A stretch of 64,000 bases of DNA from Gemmataceae bacterium (GCA_022842245.1 JALHPZ010000004.1:62001-126000), one strand, 5' to 3'. Shown: positions 43,105-52,294, counted from the stretch's first letter. Numbers and translations: made by a program. The notes: generated from the sequence alone by a model not told the origin.

Positions 43105-45276
43105 ATGACTCACCTGTATTTATCCAGCAAGTCGCACATTTCGGAACGAATATCCGCAGATTCTTCCGGCCCGCAGACAAAGGCAATCAGCCTCGTCGGG
43201 GAGACGGTGTTCGACCTTTCCGACGCAGCAGCCAACGCCCCTTGTTCGTTGTCCTTCGTGGACGTGTACCATCCCGATGAAAACGAACTCGATCTTTCGG
43301 AGGAGGCCCAGCTTGGCTTTGGGATGCGCCGCTCCGAACTGAACCCGACCGAATTCCACCTTTTTTGGGAACGGTTCATCAAGTTCTGGCCTCGCAGCAC
43401 CTTTCATGTCAAGCGTAGCTACCAGACCGGATTCTGTGAAAAGAAAACGAAAAACGGGCAATCCCTGCCGCTCTTCCCCGCTCTGGCAGTGGAATACGCC
43501 GAGCGGCACCTTTGTCATGACTATTGGGGAATGTGGCAGTCGGTTCAATCTGGGCAGCACGTCCCGTCGTCCCCGATCTGGCTGGCCCTGCACATGCCCA
43601 AGAAATCCACCGTGGACGCCATCGACTTCGACGCCAAGCAACATCTTGTCGGTTACTACGGCAATGGGATCGACGCCCGGCCCCTCGTTCACCTTCCCCT
43701 TGAGCATTTCCAAACTCTGAAGCGGCTGTACGACGCTTTCCCCGGAAGGATGTGGTGCATTAGTTCGGAAACCTTGGGGATGCACGCTTGGCGGGTCCAC
43801 GAATATCCCGTCGATTCCCTGACGATTCACCATCAGAACAAGCGGGTACTGACGAACATCGGTTTACCCACAATCGAGGCTCACCCAATGCCGGGCCGAT
43901 GCTTCCGCCGTCCGTTTGGCTACGACTACCGGGTCATCACGCCGGAACGCATTCTTGATTGCTGGCTGTATCAGGTCGAGTATTTCGAGTTCGACCGCCG
44001 AACGCCCACCTTCCCGCAAATCTGCGAAGCCTTGATCGACGCCATGCTCGCCCAGCAGGAAAACTGGAATCGAGCCGACCACCGGAGCGCCACGAACGGT
44101 AAGCCAAGAGAAGTTCCCAAGAAGGTTCCGCACCTGAAAGAAATTCGGGAATGGCTGGCCGCTGGTTGCCCGCTATCGCCGGTCGTGACCGTGAGTGTCC
44201 CAGCGGCGATCCCCAGCTACCAATCCGAAACTGACCGGATCGCACAGGAGGTTTTTCTCGTTGCGTCCGGCGAGAAACTGCCAGCATCATCTCCGCTTCC
44301 GACATTTTCACCAGACGACACGATTATCAACTGGCAACCGACACCTTCGACGTTGCATTACCGCAATGGCCAATGGACGAAGGCTTTGAGAACTTGGGCC
44401 AAGATGGGACTTGTTGAGCCTGATTCCGTTGGCACCGTGATTCACGAGATGGCGAAGTGGCTCTATTGGGTCGAACTCTTCCAGAAGCCCGACTCCGAAC
44501 GGAAAAAGGAAACTTGTGCCTTGCTGACCACTTTCGTCATGGCCAAGCACAATGGTTTCGTTTCGAGGTTGTTGGTGGGAAAAGAGTCCGAAGTGAAGAA
44601 GCAGGTCAAACGATGTGTCGATTCCGCAGTCAGGCTTCAGTCCAAAGGCCGAGAACTGAGCCTCATCAAGTTTGCAAACATTCGCAAAAAGCTGGCTGAC
44701 GGAAAATACAAATATCCGTTACGGCTGGTTCCTATCCTGACCGGAGAGAAAGCCGAAGAAAAGACAACATCTTCTTCTTCCTTGTCTACTTCCTTTATGT
44801 GTATCCGGTTTGCTCCTGAAACTCTCCCCCAGAACATCATCGAGAGGATCAAGGAGAAGGCCGGTCGGAGAAGAATCCTTTCTTTCGCCGCAAAGTTGAT
44901 TTCGTTTCTGGTTGAGCATGACGGAGCAGCCTTCATTGCCAGACCCACCTATTACGAAATGCTTGGCTACGAGAATCCCACGAGATTGACCGAGTACCTC
45001 ACGGTCCTTGAAGAATCAGGGGTAATAACAAGAGGTATGTCCTACTCAGTGAAAAGAAACGGCAAGCAATGCTCGCTATTACCGTGGGTGCTTCAAGCTC
45101 TCGAAATCGACAAGCCAATGGAAGGCCCAGAATCGCTATTACAGCCCACAAATAAAATGGAAGGCAACGGAATCCATAAGCAGCCATCCGATTTAACTGA
45201 GGGCATCTGGGAGCGTGTGGAGCCTGTCTTCGTTGGAGTGAGTGGAGGTCTGACTATTAACGAGGATGCTGCCTGA
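43105..45276 (+). CDS. Large protein with archaeo-eukaryotic-primase-like motifs (replication protein candidate)
   Basis: 723 residues. The central part carries AIDFDAKQH (Asp174, Asp176) and, about 50 residues later, ISSETLGMHAWRVH (His227), the spacing and form of AEP primase motifs I (hhDhD) and II (sGxGxHxW). Near the C-terminus, RPTYYEMLGYENPTRLTEYL and VLEESGVITRG form a winged-helix-like segment. No helicase motifs. A role as replication primase/initiator of the element fits, but the third primase motif was not located with confidence. ATG 43105 has AAGG upstream; an in-frame GTG at 43069 lies against the terminator hairpin. Confidence 0.6.
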   Translation: MTHLYLSSKSHISERISADSSGPQTKAISLVGETVFDLSDAAANAPCSLSFVDVYHPDENELDLSEEAQLGFGMRRSELNPTEFHLFWERFIKFWPRSTFHVKRSYQTGFCEKKTKNGQSLPLFPALAVEYAERHLCHDYWGMWQSVQSGQHVPSSPIWLALHMPKKSTVDAIDFDAKQHLVGYYGNGIDARPLVHLPLEHFQTLKRLYDAFPGRMWCISSETLGMHAWRVHEYPVDSLTIHHQNKRVLTNIGLPTIEAHPMPGRCFRRPFGYDYRVITPERILDCWLYQVEYFEFDRRTPTFPQICEALIDAMLAQQENWNRADHRSATNGKPREVPKKVPHLKEIREWLAAGCPLSPVVTVSVPAAIPSYQSETDRIAQEVFLVASGEKLPASSPLPTFSPDDTIINWQPTPSTLHYRNGQWTKALRTWAKMGLVEPDSVGTVIHEMAKWLYWVELFQKPDSERKKETCALLTTFVMAKHNGFVSRLLVGKESEVKKQVKRCVDSAVRLQSKGRELSLIKFANIRKKLADGKYKYPLRLVPILTGEKAEEKTTSSSSLSTSFMCIRFAPETLPQNIIERIKEKAGRRRILSFAAKLISFLVEHDGAAFIARPTYYEMLGYENPTRLTEYLTVLEESGVITRGMSYSVKRNGKQCSLLPWVLQALEIDKPMEGPESLLQPTNKMEGNGIHKQPSDLTEGIWERVEPVFVGVSGGLTINEDAA

Positions 45277-45545
45277 CAGGAATGGTCGATGAGTCCGCCT
45301 ATTAAATGAGATTCACTGGCCGTCAGAGCGCTAAAGCTGAGAAATCAATGTCAGTTGCAAAAGTATGGTGTACAACCAAATGACCTCAATCGTTCCAGTA
45401 TTGTAGGAGAGTGACGGGGCGTCTGATCTGGCCTTACTTCTTGTGGAAGCATTTCCACCGGACGCACCGTTGAGAAAGCGTAACATGAGGTCTGCTGCTG
45501 CGGCCATTTGTTGCGAATGGTGAAACTCATCTCGCTATTATTTGC
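45277..45545. other. Gene-free stretch after the primase-like gene
   Basis: About 270 bases between convergent genes; no coding frame supported. It holds the second copy of GGTGTACAACCAA at 45367-45379, matching 41763-41775. Confidence 0.4.
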
Positions 45546-45698
45546 TTACCTGTCATTGCTGCTGTCGCCATTATCAACTCGATCCATCACGGTCTTCCCC
45601 TTCGCCTTGGCTGACTTCAGGATACTGGCGACGTAGGCGGCGTAATAAACGGTGGCATGTCCCGGCGTCACTTCTTCCCATTTCCCATGTGAAATCAC
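45546..45698 (-). CDS. Small hypothetical protein at the end of the lipoprotein operon
   Basis: 50 residues from GTG 45698: VISHGKWEEVTPGHATVYYA, AYVASILKSAKAKGKTVMDR, then an acidic tail. Codon use looks like its neighbours and it begins 10 nt after the stop of the membrane protein gene. The motif could form one helix. No family; could also be a fragment of a longer lost gene. Confidence 0.4.
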   Translation of the reverse strand: MISHGKWEEVTPGHATVYYAAYVASILKSAKAKGKTVMDRVDNGDSSNDR

Positions 45699-45708
45699 CC
45701 CGCAGCGG

Positions 45709-47106
45709 CTACCTGCGTTTGTGATCGTGGTCCCGGATTACGATCTTGGCAAGCGTGTACTTGTCACGAAAGTCGATTGGAATGTAGAGTGTGACCCTGC
45801 ACTTGCGGCCTTTCACAAATTCGGATGGTCCACGAAGCACAGTATCGCTTGTCTCGACACCCGCTGTGTCGTAGAGGTAGACCCGAAACTCGGTGATGTG
45901 GGTACGATCTTTACCAGCCAGCATTGAGGGCAGACCGAGGTTCGAGACATTGAACATCGCTCGGTCCAGCTTTCGCAACAGCGATGGCTCCCACGTTACG
46001 ACTGACTCCAACTCTAGTTTTTGCGGATTGAACGTCCACGGCTCGAAGATGAGGGTTTTCGCCTCATTTACGATTTGGAATGCCGGGAACTCCTTCGACT
46101 TGGGAACGTCCCAAGCAGTGACGTATTCCGCCACTGGTTCTTCCTTGGTTTGCGGTGTGGGTGCAGTCTTGCCGTCGCCACTTCCCGCCCGCTTTCCCAC
46201 CGTCGTCGTGTAAGTGGTCGCCACCCCGTTCTCCGAAAGCACCATTTGCTTGGAAGAAAGAGAGATAATCTTAAATTCCAGCGGGGTCTTGTCGGTCAGC
46301 GTGACGGAAATCGTCTTGGAGGTCCAATCGACCGCATATTTGCCTGCCTTGCCGTCACTGCGGACAAAAGCCCCATCGCCGGTGAACTCGATGGAGGGAG
46401 AACTTCCGTCCTGCGGCGTCCACTTCGCCTGTAACCTTGCGTTTTCCTGACTGTACTTCATGGCATCCCATACGGCCCCTAATCCGGCGCTTGCGGTCGA
46501 GGCGGAAGCGGCGGAAGTATCCCGCTTGTACTCGTGGAGTTGTCCTTGATCGTCCTTTACCAGCAGGGTCGTCTGGTCGCATTTGACGACTTCCCATTTC
46601 GTGGCCAGCGTGTCGCCGTCGTATAGGAGCAAATCGTTGCGCCGAGTGGCGTAGCGGTAGACCTTTCCGTTGCTCAGGATCACGTTTCCATCGAGGGTGA
46701 ACTCCAAAGTCAAGCCGCCCTCGTGAGCCGGAAGGAACTTGCCTTGAAGGGACACTTTCCGGCCCATTTCTCGAATGAATTGGATTCCCGTCCAGAGGTT
46801 CAGCGGAATAAGGATGAGAACGGTGAATCCCGCCATCGCACTTTCGCTGAAAAATGGCAGCGTCCCCAGCAGCATGAAGACGCCCAACCCAAGGTCAAGC
46901 CCGTAAAGCCAGAGCAGGCTCATGATCGGGTGACGCTGCACGACCACGTTGAAGAACACGAGGGCCAGCACGATGTTGAAGAAGATCAGTCCTCCGTCAG
47001 GCATCCACCCGAAGATGGCCGGTAGGAAGGTGACAGCGAAGATTACTGCGAGAATTCCACCGCCGATCTGAACCCATTTGTCCGCCAGAATCGCCTGAAT
47101 GTTCAT
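45709..47106 (-). CDS. Multi-spanning membrane protein of unknown function
   Basis: 465 residues. Three or four hydrophobic helices in the first 110 residues (GGGILAVIFAVTFLPAIFGW, GLIFFNIVLALVFFNVVV, FTVLILIPLNLWTGIQFI), then a soluble beta-rich portion with two Lipocalin_5-like/TIGR-type segments (LTLEFTLDGNVILSNGKVYR, IEFTGDGAFVRSDGKAGKYA) that recall planctomycete 'DUF' domains measuring a value against a model. Unknown C-terminal domain. ATG 47106 has AGGGA upstream. It starts 10 nt after the preceding lipoprotein gene. Confidence 0.65.
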   Translation of the reverse strand: MNIQAILADKWVQIGGGILAVIFAVTFLPAIFGWMPDGGLIFFNIVLALVFFNVVVQRHPIMSLLWLYGLDLGLGVFMLLGTLPFFSESAMAGFTVLILIPLNLWTGIQFIREMGRKVSLQGKFLPAHEGGLTLEFTLDGNVILSNGKVYRYATRRNDLLLYDGDTLATKWEVVKCDQTTLLVKDDQGQLHEYKRDTSAASASTASAGLGAVWDAMKYSQENARLQAKWTPQDGSSPSIEFTGDGAFVRSDGKAGKYAVDWTSKTISVTLTDKTPLEFKIISLSSKQMVLSENGVATTYTTTVGKRAGSGDGKTAPTPQTKEEPVAEYVTAWDVPKSKEFPAFQIVNEAKTLIFEPWTFNPQKLELESVVTWEPSLLRKLDRAMFNVSNLGLPSMLAGKDRTHITEFRVYLYDTAGVETSDTVLRGPSEFVKGRKCRVTLYIPIDFRDKYTLAKIVIRDHDHKRR

Positions 47107-47116
47107 GGAGTGTCCC

Positions 47117-48046
47117 TCATGGAATGCGTTTGAGCCGACCGAACAGCCATGTGAAGCCAAGGCCCGATTGCTTGGCGACGAGCAGTTCGTCGTTGGAAAG
47201 GAATTCGATTTGCCGCTGGCTCTCGCTGCCGTAGTCCCCGGCTTCGGTGATCTTCAGAGTCGAACGAGTCAGGGTGTACTTGCCGGTTTGGACCCAATCC
47301 TTCTTCAGCCCCGAGTGGAACCATGTGAAAAGAACAGTGCCACCGGCAGTGAACTCCACGGTTCCATCGACTTCCCCCTTTTCGATCTTCCACTTGCCCA
47401 CGATTGACTTGCGGGACGAAGGTGGTGAGGGAGTTCCACTCAGTTCTTTGGCCAGCAACGCATCGAGGTTGGCGGGGTCAGTGGCGGTCGGCGGAAGGTC
47501 TTGCCCGGAGCCTACGGTCAGGGCGGCGAGTTCCTCGTCCGTGATGCGAACTTTTTCTTGGTCAGCCCGGCGCTTCAGGGCTTTGGCCTGCGTGATCGCC
47601 TCATCGAGCCTCCCAATCTCAGACTGAATTCCCGCAATGTCGTGGCTGACCTTCTGCAACGCAGCCGCATACCGCTGGGCAACGGAGTTGTTCTTGAGTT
47701 CCGACGCCTTGGTAACGCCAGCCTCTCGCAGCTTCGCCACAAGATCGGCCTTTTCGTCCTCAGCCTTCTCAAGCAATGGAACCAGCCTCTCACGCCGTTC
47801 TTCGAGTTTGGCGACCTGCGGATCAATTTCGGTCAGTGCAGAATCGGTTGTTCGTGAAGGCGAAAACCCAAGTGCAGGCGGCTCTGGCGGGCCGAACTGC
47901 GGCGGCGGGGGAATAGCGGGGCCGTTCGTTGCAGCCTGTTGCTCGGTGTTGGGTGTCTTGGTCCAGCAGCCGCTGAAAGCACACAGGCCGAACATCAGGA
48001 GAGCGATAGCTCCCACTACTTGCCGCTTCTGGTGAGAAAAGCCCAT
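47117..48046 (-). CDS. Lipoprotein with coiled coil and C-terminal beta domain
   Basis: 309 residues. Signal peptide with lipobox-like end (LLMFGLCAFSGC, lipidated Cys expected), a Pro-rich segment, a coiled coil at about 85-180 (AKLEERRERLVPLLEKAEDE, HDIAGIQSEIGRLDEAITQA), then a C-terminal domain (VGKWKIEKGEVDGTVEFTAG, WVQTGKYTLTRSTLKITEAG) of the lipocalin-like type seen in the membrane protein next to it. The shared domain suggests the two work together in the envelope. ATG 48046 lies 1 nt after the preceding stop. Confidence 0.68.
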   Translation of the reverse strand: MGFSHQKRQVVGAIALLMFGLCAFSGCWTKTPNTEQQAATNGPAIPPPPQFGPPEPPALGFSPSRTTDSALTEIDPQVAKLEERRERLVPLLEKAEDEKADLVAKLREAGVTKASELKNNSVAQRYAAALQKVSHDIAGIQSEIGRLDEAITQAKALKRRADQEKVRITDEELAALTVGSGQDLPPTATDPANLDALLAKELSGTPSPPSSRKSIVGKWKIEKGEVDGTVEFTAGGTVLFTWFHSGLKKDWVQTGKYTLTRSTLKITEAGDYGSESQRQIEFLSNDELLVAKQSGLGFTWLFGRLKRIP

Positions 48047-48047
48047 G

Positions 48048-48863
48048 TCATTTCCCACCTTCCAGAATGCGGTCGATTTCGGCCAACGTGTCCTTCGGGC
48101 CTTGGGCGGCGGAAATGATGGAGTCGATGCTGTCGATTTCCTTCGTGGCGGCGGCTTCATCGAACATCTGGCCTTCTGTCGCCAGTTCCACCCGAATGTC
48201 CGCCAGCAGGTCGTTCACCTTGTCTTCGAGTTTCGCAACATTTTCACCGAGGGACGCATCGCCATCGCCCATCGCCGTCTTCGCCTCCCGCAGCGAACGC
48301 ACGGCGACCATCTGGGAGTCGATCTGGGCGATCTTGCTTTGTAGAGCGGTCAGTTGGGTGTTGAGTTCCTTCTGTTTTGCCTCGAAGCCCGTCACCACCT
48401 TCTGAAGTTCAGCCTTCGATTTCTCGTAGCTGCCGATTTCGTCGGCGTATTGCTTGCGTGCGGCAAGGAGCTTCTCGGCATTCGCCTTCAGTTGATCGGG
48501 GGTGAGCGTCTTGCCCGCCAGTTCCACCGCCTCGTTCTTGGCGAGGTATTCCCGATATTTCTTGAGCGTGGCGTCGATTTCGCCTTGCTTGGCTTGCAAC
48601 GGTTCGACCTTGCGGTTCAGTTCTTCCAGCTTGACCTGTGCCTTGATCTTGGCTTTTCCGATCCCTGCGATCCCCTGCTTCAGACCCTGCACTTGCAGGT
48701 CGATTTCCTTCCGCTTCACGTCCATGCTGCCAAGCAGGTCATCGAGTTGTTTGAGCGCCTTTTCCTTGGCGACTTGGACACGGGCTTTGGTGCCGTCGCC
48801 GCAGCCGTAGATGCCGATGCCTGCGATTGCGAGCAGGCCGATGAGCAGAAAGAGTTTCTTCAT
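48048..48863 (-). CDS. Coiled-coil putative lipoprotein
   Basis: 271 residues. N-terminal leader MKKLFLLIGLLAIAGIGIYG followed by Cys-Gly, a plausible lipoprotein signal. Almost all the rest is a long heptad-rich helix (KEKALKQLDDLLGSMDVKRK, LEELNRKVEPLQAKQGEIDA, YEKSKAELQKVVTGFEAKQK). No catalytic motif. Probably a periplasmic structural or spacer protein. Member of the four- or five-gene operon that runs from 49477 leftwards. Confidence 0.7.
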   Translation of the reverse strand: MKKLFLLIGLLAIAGIGIYGCGDGTKARVQVAKEKALKQLDDLLGSMDVKRKEIDLQVQGLKQGIAGIGKAKIKAQVKLEELNRKVEPLQAKQGEIDATLKKYREYLAKNEAVELAGKTLTPDQLKANAEKLLAARKQYADEIGSYEKSKAELQKVVTGFEAKQKELNTQLTALQSKIAQIDSQMVAVRSLREAKTAMGDGDASLGENVAKLEDKVNDLLADIRVELATEGQMFDEAAATKEIDSIDSIISAAQGPKDTLAEIDRILEGGK

Positions 48864-48907
48864 GATGGTTCTCCGGGACATTAGGAGAGCGGAAGGACTT
48901 GGTTGAG

Positions 48908-49477
48908 CTAGTTCGGGATCACGTCTTCGATGCGCACGAGCCGATTGGGAATGACTTCTCCCACGAAGCGAAGAGTTCCATCGCTGCACTTGAGTTCCCA
49001 CCGGGCCTTGCGTCCGCTGCGATTGGCGTCAACAAGATCATCAAGCTCCCCGAACACGCTCTTGTAGAGAGCGGGGGAAAGGTCCAAGGCTCCCATTCCG
49101 TAGCACTTGCCGTTCTGATTCGAGTCGTAGTAGACACATTGAGCGGGCCGCAGCATCAGCAACGCCTGAAACGCATCGGCCATCGTTCCTGCGGAGTGTT
49201 CCGCTTTTTCGAGCGAGTAAGTGCCGCCGTTCTTTGCGAGCGGCCCCTTGCCAGCACCGCCGTTGTTGATCGACAGGGTTCCTTTGCGTGATCCGCTCTT
49301 CCTGAGTCCCCCGACGTAGGACTTCTCGTCCAGATTCAGAACCTTCTGGGCGAATCCTTTGCCGCCTCCACCAGACGCCGCCCCTTTGTCGTCGTTCTTT
49401 GCCCCGGACCCACTTCCCCCGCACCCGGCAAGGAGGATCGAAAAACCGATCAGGGAAATAAGCTGCAAATGTCGCAT
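48908..49477 (-). CDS. Lipoprotein of unknown function
   Basis: 189 residues. Clear lipobox: LIGFSILLAGCGGSGSG, lipidated Cys about residue 19. A Gly/Ser/Ala-rich linker leads to a domain with two Cys in the middle (RPAQCVYYDSNQNGKCYGMG), possibly a disulfide, and the ending VGEVIPNRLVRIEDVIPN. No family recognised. GAGGG 6-7 nt before ATG 49477. First gene of the envelope operon, divergent from the ECF sigma/kinase pair. Confidence 0.72.
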   Translation of the reverse strand: MRHLQLISLIGFSILLAGCGGSGSGAKNDDKGAASGGGGKGFAQKVLNLDEKSYVGGLRKSGSRKGTLSINNGGAGKGPLAKNGGTYSLEKAEHSAGTMADAFQALLMLRPAQCVYYDSNQNGKCYGMGALDLSPALYKSVFGELDDLVDANRSGRKARWELKCSDGTLRFVGEVIPNRLVRIEDVIPN

Positions 49478-49508
49478 GGTTTGGCCCTCGGCAGGTGTGC
49501 GGATCGCT

Positions 49509-49632
49509 GGGTTTTCCAGCCATGCGACACTCGCCGGGAAAAAGGGCCACGAGGCCGAAAGATTTTTTTCTGGCCCCTTTTCTCCCCGGCTGTCGCAGAG
49601 CCAGTTGGCCGGTGAATTGCGGTGGAAAACCC
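49509..49632. repeat. Nested imperfect inverted repeat between divergent operons
   Basis: GGGTTTTCCA (49509-49518) matches TGGAAAACCC (49623-49632); TGCGACA (49523-49529) matches TGTCGCA (49591-49597); GCCGGG (49533-49538) matches CCCGGC (49585-49590); AAAAGGGCC (49540-49548) matches GGCCCCTTTT (49572-49581) with one mismatch-size difference. The arms nest in order around a 20-base centre, covering most of the intergenic region and probably the sigma-gene promoter. Confidence 0.6.
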
Positions 49633-49665
49633 GATAAAATGGCTTGATTCCCAGCGACTCAAGCC

Positions 49666-50283
49666 ATGACGGGGGTTCCATTTGTGCGAGCAGAGGCAAC
49701 CGATACGCAGATACAAAACCTGATCGACCTTGCGGCGTCCGGGCAGGTGAAGGCCCGGCAAGCCCTGCTCGATCACGCCTGCGACCGGTTGCTTCGACTC
49801 ACTCGCAAGATGTTCCACGGCTACCCGAACCTTCGCCGCTGGGAGCAAACCGATGACGTGTTTCAGAACTCGCTCATTCGCCTTCACCGGGCGCTGGCCG
49901 AGGTCCAAGTCGAATCGGTTCGGCACTTTTTCAATTTGGCAGCGGTGCAAGTGCGGCGGGAACTGCTCGACCTTGCCAAGCATCACTTCGGGCCGCACGG
50001 GATTGGGGCCAACCACCACACGGATGGCCAGCCCGCTGATAACCACGGTGGATCACTTCAGAAGACGGGCGACGAACCGAAGGACGCTGGCGAATGGACC
50101 GAGTTCCATCAGCACGTCGAAGCGCTACCGGATGAAGAGAAGGAAGTGGTGAACCTCTTGTGGTACGAAGGACTCACACAAGAAGAAGCGGGGAAGTTGC
50201 TGGGGATTTCACTCCGCACCGTGAAGCGAAGATGGCATTCAGCACGGACGAAGCTATACGAGGCATTGGCAAATGACGGATGA
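49666..50283 (+). CDS. ECF-type sigma factor paired with the kinase-FGE gene
   Basis: 205 residues. Region 2 (DHACDRLLRLTRKMFHGYPN, EQTDDVFQNSLIRLHRALAE, RHFFNLAAVQVRRELLDLAK) and region 4 (LPDEEKEVVNLLWYEGLTQE, LGISLRTVKRRWHSARTKLY) place it in the ECF group that planctomycetes often encode beside serine/threonine kinases. The kinase start overlaps its end by 11 nt. It may drive the divergent lipoprotein operon. No Shine-Dalgarno at ATG 49666. Confidence 0.9.
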   Translation: MTGVPFVRAEATDTQIQNLIDLAASGQVKARQALLDHACDRLLRLTRKMFHGYPNLRRWEQTDDVFQNSLIRLHRALAEVQVESVRHFFNLAAVQVRRELLDLAKHHFGPHGIGANHHTDGQPADNHGGSLQKTGDEPKDAGEWTEFHQHVEALPDEEKEVVNLLWYEGLTQEEAGKLLGISLRTVKRRWHSARTKLYEALANDG

Positions 50284-52207
50284 GGAACTACTGGCCGATC
50301 TGATGATCCAGTGGGAAGAGTCACTGGAAGAAGGCCGGGACGTTTCCGCCGACGACCTTTGCAAAGACTGCCCCCATCTCGTTGGAGAGCTTTCCCGTCG
50401 CATTGAAGCCCTGCGGGGTACGTCATGGATGGATAAGCCGGTGGACGGTAACGGAGATGATTCGCCGCCAATCGAGACGCCTGATCCCGACACTCCCCCT
50501 CGCACACTCGTCAATCGCTACCGTCTCGATCAGAGAATAGCTGAAGGCGGGTTCGCTCAGGTCTTCAAAGGCTACGACCTCGAATTGCTCCGAACGGTCG
50601 CCGTGAAGATGCCAAAGCCGTCATACATCGGGGCGGTCGATTCGTTCATGGCCGAGGCGAGAAGAGTCGCCCGTCTCAAGCATCCCGGCATCGTGCCAGT
50701 GCATGATGTGGGGAAAGACGGCGACGACTTCTTCATCATTTCCGAGTTCGTAGAAGATGGCAGTCTTGGCGACCGGCTTAAGCAAGGACCGATTTCGCCC
50801 GAACAATCCTGTCGTTGGCTGGCCGAACTTGCCGACGCCCTCGATTACGCCCACAAGAACGGCGTCATTCATCGGGACATAAAACCGGCGAACATCCTCA
50901 TCGACCATCACGGGCGGGCGCTTCTGGCTGATTTCGGCATCGCCCTGTCCGCCAACAAGACCGGCCAGTTCGCTCCGAGCATCGGGACGCTGGCCTATAT
51001 GTCTCCCGAACAACTCGAAGGCAAGCCGCTCGATCCCCGGTCGGACGTGTACAGCGTCGGCGTTTTGCTCTGTCAATTGCTCACGGGGAAGCTGCCCTAC
51101 GATGCCCGTGACACGAACAGCTTGCGAAAAGAAATCGTCTCCGGGGCGATTCGCTTGTCAGGGAATGGCGGCACACTCAGCCCGGAATTGCGTGGCATCT
51201 GCCTGAAGTGTCTGGCTCATGATCCCAAAGAGCGTTACGCCACGGCCAAGGATTTGGCGAACGACTTGCGAACTGTGCAACCCATCAAGAGCCATCGAAC
51301 GGTACTGATAATTTCGGGCATCGCCGTTCTTGTGACACTCCTTTCCATGCCATTCGTTTGGAATTCTTTTCTCATACCGAAGCAGGAAGACTCGCAGCCT
51401 GTGCCAGTAACGGCCACGAATCCGACGAATAAAGGAAATGACGACGAAGCCTCGAAACGCCCCGATCCCATCACCAACAGCATCGGCATGGTGCTGGTCC
51501 ACATACCGGCTGGCGAGTTCTTGATGGGGACACCGGACAATGATCCGAGCAAGGCTTGGGATGAAATCCCGCACCGAGTCAGAATCAGCAAGCCGTTCTT
51601 CATGGGCAAGTACGAGGTCACTCAAGCCCAATATCAGAAGGTGACGGGGAAAAATCCCAGCTACTGTGCCAAGCTGCCGGACCCCGATCAGCACCCGGTT
51701 GAGCAAGTCTCTTGGGATGATTCCGTGGCGTTCTGCCGAAAACTGTCCGAATTGCCCGATGAAAAAGCCGCTGGACGCAGTTACCGGCTTCCGACCGAAG
51801 CGGAATGGGAATATGCGTGCCGAGCCGGAACAACCACGGCGTACCACTTCGGCAACGACCCTGACGACCTCAGCAAGTACGCACTCTTCGGAGGACACAA
51901 GGCTGGGGTTTGGGCCACGCAGAAAGTCGGCATCAAGCTGCCAAACGCTTGGGGCTTGCACGACATGCACGGCAACGTCTGGGAGTGGTGTGCCGACGAA
52001 TACGGTCCCTATCAAGTGGAAACCGAAGTCGTTGATCCGCAAGGGCCGGACAAGGGCGTTGGCAAAGTCGCTCGTGGCGGAAGTTGGGACTACGGGGCGA
52101 TCAAGTGCCGCTCAGCCCAACGCTATGGCGGTGAAGTTCTGACGAGGAGCTTCACGAACTTCGCCTTCGGCTTCCGGGTTGTGATGGTGCAAGAAGCCCG
52201 TCCCTGA
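50273..52207 (+). CDS. Membrane serine/threonine kinase fused to an FGE-sulfatase-modifying domain
   Basis: 644 residues. A short N-terminal helix bundle, then a Hanks-type kinase: glycine loop IAEGGFAQV, Lys112 in VAVKMP, HRDIKPAN (His200-Asp202), DFG at 220-222, APE-like MSPEQLEG. One transmembrane segment (about 342-362). The C-terminal half is a formylglycine-generating enzyme/SUMF1-like domain (MVLVHIPAGEFLMGTP, GKYEVTQAQYQKVTGKNPSY, RLPTEAEWEYACRAGTT, GNVWEWCADEY, VARGGSWDYGAIKCRSAQR). Such fusions are frequent in planctomycetes; the domain may act as a sensor rather than an enzyme. Translationally coupled to the sigma gene. Confidence 0.9.
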   Translation: MTDEELLADLMIQWEESLEEGRDVSADDLCKDCPHLVGELSRRIEALRGTSWMDKPVDGNGDDSPPIETPDPDTPPRTLVNRYRLDQRIAEGGFAQVFKGYDLELLRTVAVKMPKPSYIGAVDSFMAEARRVARLKHPGIVPVHDVGKDGDDFFIISEFVEDGSLGDRLKQGPISPEQSCRWLAELADALDYAHKNGVIHRDIKPANILIDHHGRALLADFGIALSANKTGQFAPSIGTLAYMSPEQLEGKPLDPRSDVYSVGVLLCQLLTGKLPYDARDTNSLRKEIVSGAIRLSGNGGTLSPELRGICLKCLAHDPKERYATAKDLANDLRTVQPIKSHRTVLIISGIAVLVTLLSMPFVWNSFLIPKQEDSQPVPVTATNPTNKGNDDEASKRPDPITNSIGMVLVHIPAGEFLMGTPDNDPSKAWDEIPHRVRISKPFFMGKYEVTQAQYQKVTGKNPSYCAKLPDPDQHPVEQVSWDDSVAFCRKLSELPDEKAAGRSYRLPTEAEWEYACRAGTTTAYHFGNDPDDLSKYALFGGHKAGVWATQKVGIKLPNAWGLHDMHGNVWEWCADEYGPYQVETEVVDPQGPDKGVGKVARGGSWDYGAIKCRSAQRYGGEVLTRSFTNFAFGFRVVMVQEARP

Positions 52208-52294
52208 ATTCTGTGCTGGCTCTGCTTTTCTCTTCTTTCCCGCTCCCGATCTGGGAGTGCGGACGAAGCACCCGTATTGACCAAAAGGTTCCAA

